From Sebaldella sp. (lineage in GTDB: Bacteria > Fusobacteriota > Fusobacteriia > Fusobacteriales > Leptotrichiaceae), in NCBI GenBank assembly GCA_018058425.1, contig JAGOZX010000001.1:32270-96269 (forward strand): 64,000 nt of DNA, read 5' to 3'. The first letter of the stretch is position 1. Every line of letters begins with the position of its first letter. Shown here one piece after another: positions 9,785 through 19,139 of the stretch. The position numbers and the translations under genes were made by a program. The notes beneath the pieces are model-generated. The model had not been told where the DNA came from, made no database searches, and was given only the letters and a program-made list of their open reading frames with translations.

Positions 9785-10851
9785 TTCTCTTCTCCTTTAT
9801 AAATTCTAGGAATACGAGAACTAATTCCACATAATATCTCATAAGAAATAGTATTACATTTCTCTGCTACATCTTCTACATGTATATTTTCACCAAAAAG
9901 TTCCACAGTGTCCCCAACATTTACTTCTAAATCTTCTGGTACACTTATTAACAGCTGATCCATACATATAGTTCCTATCATTTTACATTTTCTATTTTTT
10001 ATAAAAACTTCACCTTTATTTGAAAGATCTCTTCTAACACCATCTGCATATCCAATAGATACTGTTGCTATTTTTTCTCCTACTTGACCTTCATATGCCC
10101 TATTATAACTTATGTACATTTTATTTTCCAATGTTTTTACAAAACTAACTCTTGCTTTTAAACTCATAACTGGCTTAAACTTATATGAAAAGCTGTTTTC
10201 TTCTTTTATTCCACCATATAAAATAATTCCTACTCTAATTATATCATACTTTGAACTATCAAAACGCATAGCTCCAAAACTATTTAAAACATGCTTATAT
10301 TTTACATCTGGAAATTTTTTGACTACCTCTTTATACTTCTCCAATTGCCACTCTGTATATTCTTTACTTGTATCTGATGAAGATAAATGTGAAAAAATTC
10401 CTTCTACATTTATTGATTTTTTTTCTTTTAATTTTTCTATTACCATATCTAAATCAGACATGCTAAATCCAACTCTTCCCATACCTGTATCTACTTTTAT
10501 ATGTACTTTAGAATTTATATTATTTTCATATAGATAATCTATTTCTTCCATAGAAGTGAGCAGAAAAGCTATATTTTCACTGCTAGCTTTTCTCATATCT
10601 TCATATTCAATAGGACCTAATACTAATACATTAACTACTTTACTTATGTTTCTCACCATTTGAGCTTCTTCTAATGTTGCTACACCAATCCAATTAACAT
10701 TTTCTGCTATGACTTCTAAGATTTTCTCTAATCCATGTCCATATGCATTTGCTTTAATTACAGGCATAACTTCACTTTCCCCAGCTAATGATTTTAAAGT
10801 ATTTATATTATATCTTAAATTATCTAAATTTATTTCAGCCCAACTTCTCAT
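9781..10851 (-). CDS. alr: Alanine racemase
   Basis: This 356-aa PLP enzyme makes D-alanine for peptidoglycan. The N-terminal TIM barrel has the PLP-lysine motif VIKANAYGHG (Lys33). The C-terminal beta domain contains YNRAYEG and the IGYADGVRRDLSNKG segment with the second-base region, then GTICMDQLLISV. Length and domain order are standard. It follows secF by 35 nt and is the first of the alr-cvpA-lptFG block. Confidence 0.95.
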   Translation of the reverse strand: MRSWAEINLDNLRYNINTLKSLAGESEVMPVIKANAYGHGLEKILEVIAENVNWIGVATLEEAQMVRNISKVVNVLVLGPIEYEDMRKASSENIAFLLTSMEEIDYLYENNINSKVHIKVDTGMGRVGFSMSDLDMVIEKLKEKKSINVEGIFSHLSSSDTSKEYTEWQLEKYKEVVKKFPDVKYKHVLNSFGAMRFDSSKYDIIRVGIILYGGIKEENSFSYKFKPVMSLKARVSFVKTLENKMYISYNRAYEGQVGEKIATVSIGYADGVRRDLSNKGEVFIKNRKCKMIGTICMDQLLISVPEDLEVNVGDTVELFGENIHVEDVAEKCNTISYEILCGISSRIPRIYKGEEK

Positions 10852-10886
10852 TATCTATCTCCTATTTTAGCATTTTCTTTTTTAAA

Positions 10887-11813
10887 CTATACTATTACTT
10901 TTTCCATTCCTCTATCTTTTTTACCTGATTTTTCAGCCTTTGGTGGTTTTTTAAACTTTCTTAATACATAAACCAGCGGACTAGCCAGCCAAATTGATGA
11001 ATATGTTCCATATACTATTCCTATAAATAAAGTCATATTAAATGTCTTTAACGAATCTCCTGCAAAGAAGATTAATGCTAGTAATGCTAATAATGTAGTT
11101 GTTGATGTATAAAGTGATCTCCAGAATACTTTATTAACACTCATATCTATTACTTCAGAAAAAGCTTTTTTCCCATTATACTTATGGTCATTTTCTCTTA
11201 TTCTATCAAATATTACTATTGTATCATTCATTGAATACCCTAATATTGTTAATATTGCTGCAATAAATGGAGTATCTACTTCAAATTGGAAGAATGAAAC
11301 AAACCCAACTGTTACTATAATATCATGTAATAAAGACAACACACTGCTTAATGCATATATCCATTCAAATCTAATTGTTATATAAATTAATATTGAAAGA
11401 GAAGCAAGTGCCAGAGCTATAAGCGCATTATTTGTAAGCTCACTTCCCATTACAGAACCTATTTTTTCAGTCTTTACTAATTCAAAGTTACCTATTTTTT
11501 CTTTTAAATCACTTATAACAGCTGCTTTTTCTTTCTCTTCTGCTATCTGTGTTCTTAAAAACATTACATTACCATCTGAAAATTGTACTTTATGTGATTT
11601 TAGTGATGGATAAGTCTTAGCCATTTCTCCTAAGGCATTTCCCACTACTTCTTTACTAACTGGTTTTTCAAATTTTAACTGGTATAAGTTTCCCCCAGTA
11701 AAGTCTATTCCTAAATTAAATCCTTTTGTAAATATAGAGAAAAGAGAAAATAATATCATTAATATTGAAAATCCAAAGTATATATTTTTTGTTCTAATTA
11801 ATCTTAAGTCCAT
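10887..11813 (-). CDS. secF: Protein translocase subunit SecF
   Basis: This 308-aa protein has six membrane segments. The signature GFNLGIDFTGGNLYQLKF lies at about residues 28-45, a periplasmic P1 domain covers about 50-125, and the C-terminal half contains GYSMNDTIVIFDRIREN. With SecD it uses the proton or sodium gradient to pull secreted proteins from SecYEG. The gene starts 1 nt after the secD stop. Confidence 0.95.
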   Translation of the reverse strand: MDLRLIRTKNIYFGFSILMILFSLFSIFTKGFNLGIDFTGGNLYQLKFEKPVSKEVVGNALGEMAKTYPSLKSHKVQFSDGNVMFLRTQIAEEKEKAAVISDLKEKIGNFELVKTEKIGSVMGSELTNNALIALALASLSILIYITIRFEWIYALSSVLSLLHDIIVTVGFVSFFQFEVDTPFIAAILTILGYSMNDTIVIFDRIRENDHKYNGKKAFSEVIDMSVNKVFWRSLYTSTTTLLALLALIFFAGDSLKTFNMTLFIGIVYGTYSSIWLASPLVYVLRKFKKPPKAEKSGKKDRGMEKVIV

Positions 11814-11814
11814 A

Positions 11815-13035
11815 TTATCTCACTCCCTTCATTCCAAATAACTTTCTTCCATCTAAATTAAATACTTTAACGAATAATACTAACACTATTTTAGATATAA
11901 ATACTGCTGTAAACATGCTTACAAGTACTCCTATTGCTAATATTATAGCAAATCCTCTTACTGGACCTGTACCATAAAAGAATAAAATAAGCGTTACTAG
12001 TAATGTTGTTATATTTCCATCTAATATTGCTGTAAGAGCTTTTTTAAATCCTGCATCTATACATTCGCTAAATCTCTTGCCTTCCATAAGCTCATCTTTT
12101 ATCCGTTCAAATATAATAACATTTGCATCTACTGCCATTCCCAGAGATAATATAAATCCTGCTATTCCAGGTAATGTTAATGTTGTCCCTATTAAGCATA
12201 GTAATCCTGCTGTCATTAGTCCAAATATACATAGTGCTATATCTGCTACAAATCCTGCTAATCTATAAATTACTAGCATAAATACACATATTAATGCTAA
12301 TGCTATTAATCCTGCTTTTTTAGTAGCTTCTATTGACTCAGCTCCTAATGATGCATCCACACTTCTTGTTTCTAATATCTTTATATTAACTGGAAGTGCT
12401 CCAGCTTTTAGTAAGTTTGCTAAATTTTGTGCTTTTTCATATGTAAAATCTCCACTAATTGATCCTTTTCCACCAGGAATTTCACCTTGTATAACTGGAG
12501 CTGATTGTTCTTTTCCATCAAGCATTATTGCTAGTTGTTTTTTATTATTGTTTCTAGTTATTTCAGCAAATTTTACTGCACCTTCATCATTTAATTCAAA
12601 GCCAATCATAGACTTTCCAAACTGGTCATTTGCTACATATGCTGTCTTTATTGCTGAGCCATCTAATACTGTAGGTCCATAAGTATCTGGTCCTGTTTTT
12701 ATTTTAAATTCTAATTTTGCAGTTGTTCCTATTAGATCAATTGCCTGTTGTGCATCTTTTATTCCAGCTAATTCTACAATTAGTCTGTTATCTCCACTTT
12801 TTTGAATAACTGGCTCTGATACACCTAAACCATCCACTCTACGTTGAACTATTTCTCTTACTCTGTCCATAGTATCAGGCTGTATTTTTTTTCCTTGCTC
12901 TTCCTCTGCTTCCAATACTACTGATGTTCCACCTTTTAGGTCTAATCCTAAATTCATTGGTCTTGTAACTAATAGTCCAATGGGTATTATTATAACAAGT
13001 ATCAGTGTAATAATATGACTCAGCTTAATTTTCAT
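11815..13035 (-). CDS. secD: Protein translocase subunit SecD
   Basis: This 406-aa protein has an N-terminal membrane helix, the GLDLKGGTSVVLEAE motif (about 30-44), a periplasmic P1 region and five C-terminal helices carrying LPGIAGFILSLGMAVDANV. It is on the short side compared with E. coli SecD (about 615 aa) but normal for the compact SecD of many non-enteric bacteria. It has an AGGAGG ribosome site and a 92-nt gap to ruvX, so an extra internal promoter is possible. Confidence 0.95.
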   Translation of the reverse strand: MKIKLSHIITLILVIIIPIGLLVTRPMNLGLDLKGGTSVVLEAEEEQGKKIQPDTMDRVREIVQRRVDGLGVSEPVIQKSGDNRLIVELAGIKDAQQAIDLIGTTAKLEFKIKTGPDTYGPTVLDGSAIKTAYVANDQFGKSMIGFELNDEGAVKFAEITRNNNKKQLAIMLDGKEQSAPVIQGEIPGGKGSISGDFTYEKAQNLANLLKAGALPVNIKILETRSVDASLGAESIEATKKAGLIALALICVFMLVIYRLAGFVADIALCIFGLMTAGLLCLIGTTLTLPGIAGFILSLGMAVDANVIIFERIKDELMEGKRFSECIDAGFKKALTAILDGNITTLLVTLILFFYGTGPVRGFAIILAIGVLVSMFTAVFISKIVLVLFVKVFNLDGRKLFGMKGVR

Positions 13036-13127
13036 CTTTCCTCCTAAATAATATTTTGAGACTTTTTGTAGTTTTTTCTTACCTTATATTCTTATAAAAT
13101 AAGTTTTCTTCGGTTATTCATAGTCTC

Positions 13128-13544
13128 CTAACTATTCATATCCAAATACTTTTGTAAAATTATAGTAGCAGCTACCATATCCACTACTTGTCTTCTTTCT
13201 CTGGGGTTTCTTTTTGAATAATTTCTTAAATAATGTTCCGCTTCCACAGTAGAGTATCTTTCATCTATCATAAAAATTTCTAAGTTTTCAATTTCACTTT
13301 TTAATTCTTCGATAAATTCATAAACTTTTTCCACTTGTCTTTTCATTGTACCATCTAAACTTTTAGGCAGTCCAATCACTATTTTTTTTGTTTTCTCTTC
13401 TTTTAATAACTCACTTATCCTTTTTACAGGATCCTTTTCATTTCTATTTATCACTTCTAATGGTGTTGCTAAAATTCCCATAGGATCTGATTTAGAGACA
13501 CCTATTCTGACATCTCCTACATCTAAGCCTAGATATTTTCTCAT
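13128..13544 (-). CDS. ruvX: RuvX/YqgF-family RNase H-fold nuclease
   Basis: This 138-aa protein has the YqgF start GLDVGDVRIGVS (6-17, catalytic Asp), a second beta-strand with KIVIGLPKSLDG, and MIDERYSTVEAE near residue 93. The family is a predicted resolvase or pre-16S rRNA nuclease. It overlaps alaS by 4 nt. The alaS-yqgF pair is common in bacteria and supports the call. Confidence 0.92.
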   Translation of the reverse strand: MRKYLGLDVGDVRIGVSKSDPMGILATPLEVINRNEKDPVKRISELLKEEKTKKIVIGLPKSLDGTMKRQVEKVYEFIEELKSEIENLEIFMIDERYSTVEAEHYLRNYSKRNPRERRQVVDMVAATIILQKYLDMNS

Positions 13545-16153
13545 AAAACTTCCTCTAGGTATCTTTTACCATGCTCAAGTGCTTCATAGAGTTTTTCTCC
13601 ATCTTTTCCACCAGCTTGTGCAAAATCAGGTCTTCCTCCACCATTTCCATTGGCTATTTTAGCCACTTCTTTTACTATATCTCCAGCCTTTACCTTTTTT
13701 ACAAGGTCATTTGAAACACCTGCTAAAAACATTGCATTTCCATTATTTGCTCCTATTAAAACTACTCCGCTTACTAATTTTTCTTTTGCTCTGTCTACGA
13801 TCTCTTTCAGTTCATTACTATCCTTATTATGAAAACCTTTTATTAATACCTTTATTCCATTTATGTCCATTACACTACTCATTAAATCATTTATTTCATA
13901 TTTTATAAGTTTTAATTGTAATTCACTATAATTTTTCTCTAAGTCTTTATATGAATCTTTTAGTTTTTCTACGGCTTCTTTCACTTTTTTTTCTTCCACT
14001 TTAAGTGACTTAGCTAAATCTTTCAGACTCTCTTCCATACAATTTACAAACTCAAGACTTTTATAACCTGTTGTTGCAGTTATTCTTCTTACTCCCGATG
14101 CTATTCCTGATTCACTCTCCACATTTATAAGTCCGATTTCACCAGTAGAATTTACATGTGTTCCTCCACATAACTCTATTGAAAACTGTGGAATTTCCAC
14201 TACTCTTACATTATTTCCATATTTATCACCAAAAAGTGCCATTGCTCCTCTTGATTTTGCAGTTTCTATATCTTCAGTATATATAGACAAAGGAATATTT
14301 TCCAATACTATTTGGTTTGCTATTTTTTCTATTTCAGATAATTTTTCCTGTGATACTGCTTCATAGTGTGAAAAGTCAAATCTTAACCTTTCAGAATCTA
14401 CAAGAGACCCTGACTGTTCTACATGATTTCCTAAGACTTCTCTTAATGCTTTATGTAGAATATGTGTGGCTGTATGATTTCTTTGTGTATCTTTTCTTTT
14501 AGCTTTATCTATTCTTAAGTTAAGTTCATCTCCAACTTTTGGCATAATTCCTCTTACTAATTCTATTTCATGAATAAATACATCTTTCTTTTTTACCACA
14601 TTTACTACTTTACCTTCAAATACATCACTAGAATCAATAGTCCCTACATCTGATACCTGTCCTCCAGATTCTGCATAAAATGGTGTTTTATCAAATATAA
14701 TTTCATAATTACTAGAACCTTGGCTTTTATTTACATATAAGACATTAGCTTTTTCTTCTGACTCATCATATCCTGTAAATTTTGTTTTACCATGCTTTTT
14801 AAAAAATTCATCTATAAATTCATCTTTTATCATATCAGAAATAGTTTCTTTAGAATTTTTTGATCTTACTTTTTGCTCTTCTAATTTTTCTAAAAATTCT
14901 TCCTCTGAAACTTCTATTTCTTCATACTCTAAAACTTCTTTTGTTAATTCAAATGGAAATCCATATGTATCATATAATTTAAATGAAATTTCAGATGGAA
15001 ACTTAGAACTTTTAGTTTTTTTCAATTTTTTAACTTCTTCTTTTAAAATTTCAACTCCATTTTTCAATGTAACTGTAAATTTCTCTTCTTCTATTTTTAT
15101 AACCTTTTCTACATATTCAATTTTAGAAGGCATTTCAGAATATGCTTCCTTCATTATTTCTACAACTATTGGAACTAATTTAAATAAAAATATATCCTCT
15201 TTTTCAAATATTCTTTCTTTAACAGTACTAGCTACTCCAAATGCTCTTCTGATTAATTTTCTTAATATATATCCTCTACCCTCATTTGAAGGAAGAACAC
15301 CATCAGCAATTAAAAAAGTTGCTGCTCTTATATGGTCTGCTATTATTTTTAGTGCTTTATCTGTCTTTTCATTTCTTTCCACTTCTAATATAGCCTTTGC
15401 AGCATCTATTATAGGTAAAAATAAATCTGTATCAAAATTAGATTCTTTATTTTGCATTACTGCAGCTATTCTTTCTAATCCTGCTCCTGTATCTATATTT
15501 TTTTCTGGAAGCGGCACTAACGTCCCGTCTTCAAGCCTATTCCACTCTGTGAACACTAGATTCCATATTTCTAAATACCTGTCACAATCGCAACCAGGCT
15601 TACAGTCTAGGTTTCCACAACCTCTCTCTTCACCTAAATCAATGTGTATTTCACTACAAGGTCCACAAGATCCTATTGGACCAGCTGCCCACCAGTTATC
15701 TTCTTCGCCTAATCTAACTATTCTTTCTGCTGGTAATCCTACTTCTTTATTCCAAATCTCATATGCTTCATCATCATCTAAAAATACAGATACCCATAAT
15801 TTTTCAGGATCTAATTTTAAGACTTCTGTAATATACTCCCAAGACCAAAATATTACTTCTCTTTTAAAGTAATCACCAAAAGAAAAATTCCCAAGCATTT
15901 CAAAAAACGTTTGGTGTCTAGTTGTCACCCCTACATTTTCTAAATCATTCGTTCTGATACATTTTTGATAAGTAGTTATTCTTTTAAATGGTGCTTCTCT
16001 CTCACCTAAAAAGAATGATTTAAATGGTACCATCCCTGCTACTGTGAGTAATAATGTCTTATCATCTGGTATCAAAGAAGCACTTTCAAAATATTTATGA
16101 TCCTTTGACTTAAAAAAATCTATAAAACTCTTCCTTATCTCGTTTCCTGTCAT
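13541..16153 (-). CDS. alaS: Alanyl-tRNA synthetase
   Basis: This 870-aa class II synthetase has full length and standard domain order. The aminoacylation core covers about residues 1-235, with FFEMLGNFSFGDYFK. The tRNA-recognition domain follows, then the editing domain with RNHTATHILHKAL (zinc-type HxxxH) and ELCGGTHVNSTG, and the C-terminal C-Ala domain with NGGGRPDFAQAGG. An insert with four cysteines (RGCGNLDCKPGCDCD, about 183-197) lies in the catalytic part, as in many AlaRS. No T-box leader is present, as expected for an internal operon gene. Confidence 0.97.
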   Translation of the reverse strand: MTGNEIRKSFIDFFKSKDHKYFESASLIPDDKTLLLTVAGMVPFKSFFLGEREAPFKRITTYQKCIRTNDLENVGVTTRHQTFFEMLGNFSFGDYFKREVIFWSWEYITEVLKLDPEKLWVSVFLDDDEAYEIWNKEVGLPAERIVRLGEEDNWWAAGPIGSCGPCSEIHIDLGEERGCGNLDCKPGCDCDRYLEIWNLVFTEWNRLEDGTLVPLPEKNIDTGAGLERIAAVMQNKESNFDTDLFLPIIDAAKAILEVERNEKTDKALKIIADHIRAATFLIADGVLPSNEGRGYILRKLIRRAFGVASTVKERIFEKEDIFLFKLVPIVVEIMKEAYSEMPSKIEYVEKVIKIEEEKFTVTLKNGVEILKEEVKKLKKTKSSKFPSEISFKLYDTYGFPFELTKEVLEYEEIEVSEEEFLEKLEEQKVRSKNSKETISDMIKDEFIDEFFKKHGKTKFTGYDESEEKANVLYVNKSQGSSNYEIIFDKTPFYAESGGQVSDVGTIDSSDVFEGKVVNVVKKKDVFIHEIELVRGIMPKVGDELNLRIDKAKRKDTQRNHTATHILHKALREVLGNHVEQSGSLVDSERLRFDFSHYEAVSQEKLSEIEKIANQIVLENIPLSIYTEDIETAKSRGAMALFGDKYGNNVRVVEIPQFSIELCGGTHVNSTGEIGLINVESESGIASGVRRITATTGYKSLEFVNCMEESLKDLAKSLKVEEKKVKEAVEKLKDSYKDLEKNYSELQLKLIKYEINDLMSSVMDINGIKVLIKGFHNKDSNELKEIVDRAKEKLVSGVVLIGANNGNAMFLAGVSNDLVKKVKAGDIVKEVAKIANGNGGGRPDFAQAGGKDGEKLYEALEHGKRYLEEVL

Positions 16154-16161
16154 GTTTCCTC

Positions 16162-16902
16162 CTAGTCTAATTTGAAATTTCCACCTAAGTAGACTTTTTT
16201 AGCTACTTCATCATTGGCTATTTCATTACTTGTTCCACTAATCAATATTTTTCCTTCTGCCATTATATATGCTCTTTCTGTTATCTTTAGAGTCTCTCTT
16301 ACATTATGATCAGTTATTAATATTCCTAATCCTCTATCTTTTAAATGTATTATTATATTTTGAATATCTTCCACTGCTATGGGATCTACCCCAGCAAATG
16401 GCTCATCTAATAATATAAAATCTGGATCTGTAGAAATAGTTCTAGCTATTTCCACCCTTCTTCTTTCTCCTCCAGAAAGAGAATAACCTAAATTTTTTGA
16501 AACATGAGATAATTTAAATTCTTCAATTAAATTATCTTTTATCTTTTCTCTTTCGTTCTTTTTTACGCCTCTCATCTCTAAGACTGATACAATATTTTCT
16601 TCTACAGTTAGATTTCTAAATATAGAGGCTTCTTGTGGTAAATATCCTAAACCTAATCTAGCTCTTTTAAACATTGGATAATCTGTTACATCTTCATCAT
16701 TGTACTTAACTGTACCATAGTTAGGCTTTATTATTCCAGTTATCATGTAAAAAGTTGTAGTTTTCCCAGCACCATTTGGCCCCAATAATCCTACTATTTC
16801 CCCTTTTTTAACAACTAAGTCTACATCTTTTACTACTTCTCTTTTTTTATATATTTTCTTCAAATTACTCGCTTCAATACTAATCGTTCTATGTATTGCC
16901 AT
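16162..16902 (-). CDS. lptB: LPS-export ATPase LptB
   Basis: This 246-aa ABC ATPase has Walker [10 protein letters not shown] (41-49), Q-loop [12 protein letters not shown], signature LSGGERRR, Walker [14 protein letters not shown] and H-loop ITDHN. The SIFRxLT and GVDP wording is characteristic of LptB rather than of amino-acid transporters. The ATPase powers LPS extraction by LptF/G. It is sandwiched between alaS (8 nt) and the LptC/A-like gene (11 nt). Confidence 0.95.
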   Translation of the reverse strand: MAIHRTISIEASNLKKIYKKREVVKDVDLVVKKGEIVGLLGPNGAGKTTTFYMITGIIKPNYGTVKYNDEDVTDYPMFKRARLGLGYLPQEASIFRNLTVEENIVSVLEMRGVKKNEREKIKDNLIEEFKLSHVSKNLGYSLSGGERRRVEIARTISTDPDFILLDEPFAGVDPIAVEDIQNIIIHLKDRGLGILITDHNVRETLKITERAYIMAEGKILISGTSNEIANDEVAKKVYLGGNFKLD

Positions 16903-16913
16903 GTATTGACTCC

Positions 16914-19139
16914 TTATTTTACTTTAATATTATATGTTTTTCTATAAGTTCTTCCATTAAATTTCAGAACTGATGTTATTTGAGTATCTTCATATATTTG
17001 TTGAGTATTACTTATTTTATTATCATTTCTATTCCACTCTAGCGGAATTTCTAATATCTTCCCATATACATTTACTTTAGTTGTATCTGGAAGGTCTACT
17101 GCTTTCCCAGCCTCTATTGCATTAGGAATATACACTTTTGAGCTAGCCCGCTCAAGCATTTCTTCTATATTTTCTGATGGAATCCCAACATTAAAAGTTT
17201 TTACTCTTCTAGCATTTCCAGAGGCTAGTTCTGCTGTTAAAGTTACAGTTGAGCTTTTCCCACCATAATATTCCTTATTTACTCTTCCACTTCTATCTAA
17301 AATACCACTATTTGAACTTTCCCATTTTATAGAAACTGGAACTTTATTACTTGCTTCAAGTGCTTTAGGAAGACTTATTCTACTTCCTCTAACTTCTTCT
17401 ACACTTAATTTAGTAAAAATTTCATCTACTGCATCTGTATCTTTTTTTTCTGCTTTTTTATCATTTTGAGCAGTGTCATTAGTCTTTAGATAATAATCTA
17501 CTTTAATATTTTTCTCGTTTTGCAGTACTTTTCTATCTAACTCATATGATGCTTTATCAGAACTAATTCTAGTTCTATCTTTATAAGTAACTACATTTCC
17601 AATCAAGTCTATTTTTCTCGTTTTATTATCTATAATGGCTTTATCAGCACTAATATCTACTTTACCTACACCAATATTATTTATTATTTTTACATTTGTC
17701 TGTGCATAACCTTTTTCAGTATTCAAATCTATATAAAAGTAATTTGAAGTCATTTGTGTACTCTCTCTAAATCTAAGCCTTACATTATCTCTTGATAAAA
17801 CAACGTTTTTTCCTGCATCTATCTCACTATACTGCGAAGATGCATTTAGATCCTTATATCTCACATTAACATTACTTTTTATTTCTCCTCTTGTCATGCT
17901 ATACTTATTATCTTCATGAACTAAAAAATACATTTTTGCATTGTCACCTGTAAAGTAAATTGCATTTGCATCTACTAACATTTCTTTACTCTTAGCAAAA
18001 TCTTTAACATTTCCTCTAATTTTCCCATCTATATTTCCATCAAATCTAAATTCTTTTTTTTCAAAGTTTCCTTCTCCTGTATTAGAAGTGATTCTATCTC
18101 CCTGATCACTTGTCATAACCATACGATTTGAAAATATATTTTTTGTTTTAGTATTTGCTGAACCACTTGTACCGCCTACTACCATATTCTCTTTTCTTAC
18201 TGTAAAATTAGAATTAACTGTAGCATCTCCAGTTCCTACCACATAATGAAGGCTGTTACCCTTTATTATATACCCATCGTTGTTTAAAGTAAATGCTGAA
18301 TTTGTATCTAGTACTTGATCCTTTAAATTATAGATTCCATCTATATATACTCCATCAACATTATTACTAGGATATTTAAACATTCCTCCACCAGTAGCAT
18401 TAACTATTTGACCTTTCATATCATAAACAGTATGACCAGCTGTAATTTCAGAGCCATTTCCAATATAATGCACATTTCCATCAGCAGTTAAAAATTCTGT
18501 TACCATCTCATAAATCGCTGAGTCAGCCTTTAAATCCGAACCATCACCTACATAATGTACTTTCCCTTTTGCATCAACTTTTTTTAAATCGGTATAATAA
18601 ATTGCACTATTTGCTGTTATTCTATCCTTCTCTCTTTGAAAATCTACATTCCCAGTTAAAATAATCTCTTTAAAAGTAGTTGTGGTTTCTAGTTTGTCGC
18701 CAAATACAGTTGTTTTATCTTCATTATTTACTGCTTTTGACCTTGTATTTGAGGTTAGTTTATCTGTTTCTTTTTTATAATTAACTTCCTCTGTAAATAG
18801 ATTCCATTTATTATCTTTAGTTTTCCCTATTACCTTACCTTTGAGTACCATGTCCTGAGTCTCAGTGTCAACTACCCCTTCATTTCCAGAGATCATAACA
18901 TCTTTTTTCAAAAGATCTACTATTACATTTTTAAATCTTATTTCTTTGTCTTCTGGTGTACCTAGCTGCTCATCTGCATAAATTATAGCATCATCTTTTA
19001 AATAATATACTACTTTCTTAGTTTTAGCTTTTTCTTCTAAGTCTATATTACTTGGAGGAGTTATTGTCTTATAAAAGATAACATATATAAAATATCCAAT
19101 AAAAAGTGCTATTAGAACATAGATAATTTTTTTCCACAT
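16914..19139 (-). CDS. Giant LptC/LptA-like LPS-bridge protein with C-terminal Ig-like domains
   Basis: This 741-aa protein begins with a single membrane anchor (about 4-23) and a short LptC-like lead. A long series of beta-jellyroll repeats of the OstA/LptA type follows from about residue 45 to 540; recurring motifs include [35 protein letters not shown] and [13 protein letters not shown]. The C-terminal 180 residues differ: two segments with [19 protein letters not shown] and [16 protein letters not shown] read like atrophied bacterial Ig-like domains. E. coli LptC and LptA are only about 190 aa each. The position directly upstream of lptB supports a role in moving LPS across the periplasm. 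The fused anchor-bridge reading is inferred. Confidence 0.75.
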   Translation of the reverse strand: MWKKIIYVLIALFIGYFIYVIFYKTITPPSNIDLEEKAKTKKVVYYLKDDAIIYADEQLGTPEDKEIRFKNVIVDLLKKDVMISGNEGVVDTETQDMVLKGKVIGKTKDNKWNLFTEEVNYKKETDKLTSNTRSKAVNNEDKTTVFGDKLETTTTFKEIILTGNVDFQREKDRITANSAIYYTDLKKVDAKGKVHYVGDGSDLKADSAIYEMVTEFLTADGNVHYIGNGSEITAGHTVYDMKGQIVNATGGGMFKYPSNNVDGVYIDGIYNLKDQVLDTNSAFTLNNDGYIIKGNSLHYVVGTGDATVNSNFTVRKENMVVGGTSGSANTKTKNIFSNRMVMTSDQGDRITSNTGEGNFEKKEFRFDGNIDGKIRGNVKDFAKSKEMLVDANAIYFTGDNAKMYFLVHEDNKYSMTRGEIKSNVNVRYKDLNASSQYSEIDAGKNVVLSRDNVRLRFRESTQMTSNYFYIDLNTEKGYAQTNVKIINNIGVGKVDISADKAIIDNKTRKIDLIGNVVTYKDRTRISSDKASYELDRKVLQNEKNIKVDYYLKTNDTAQNDKKAEKKDTDAVDEIFTKLSVEEVRGSRISLPKALEASNKVPVSIKWESSNSGILDRSGRVNKEYYGGKSSTVTLTAELASGNARRVKTFNVGIPSENIEEMLERASSKVYIPNAIEAGKAVDLPDTTKVNVYGKILEIPLEWNRNDNKISNTQQIYEDTQITSVLKFNGRTYRKTYNIKVK

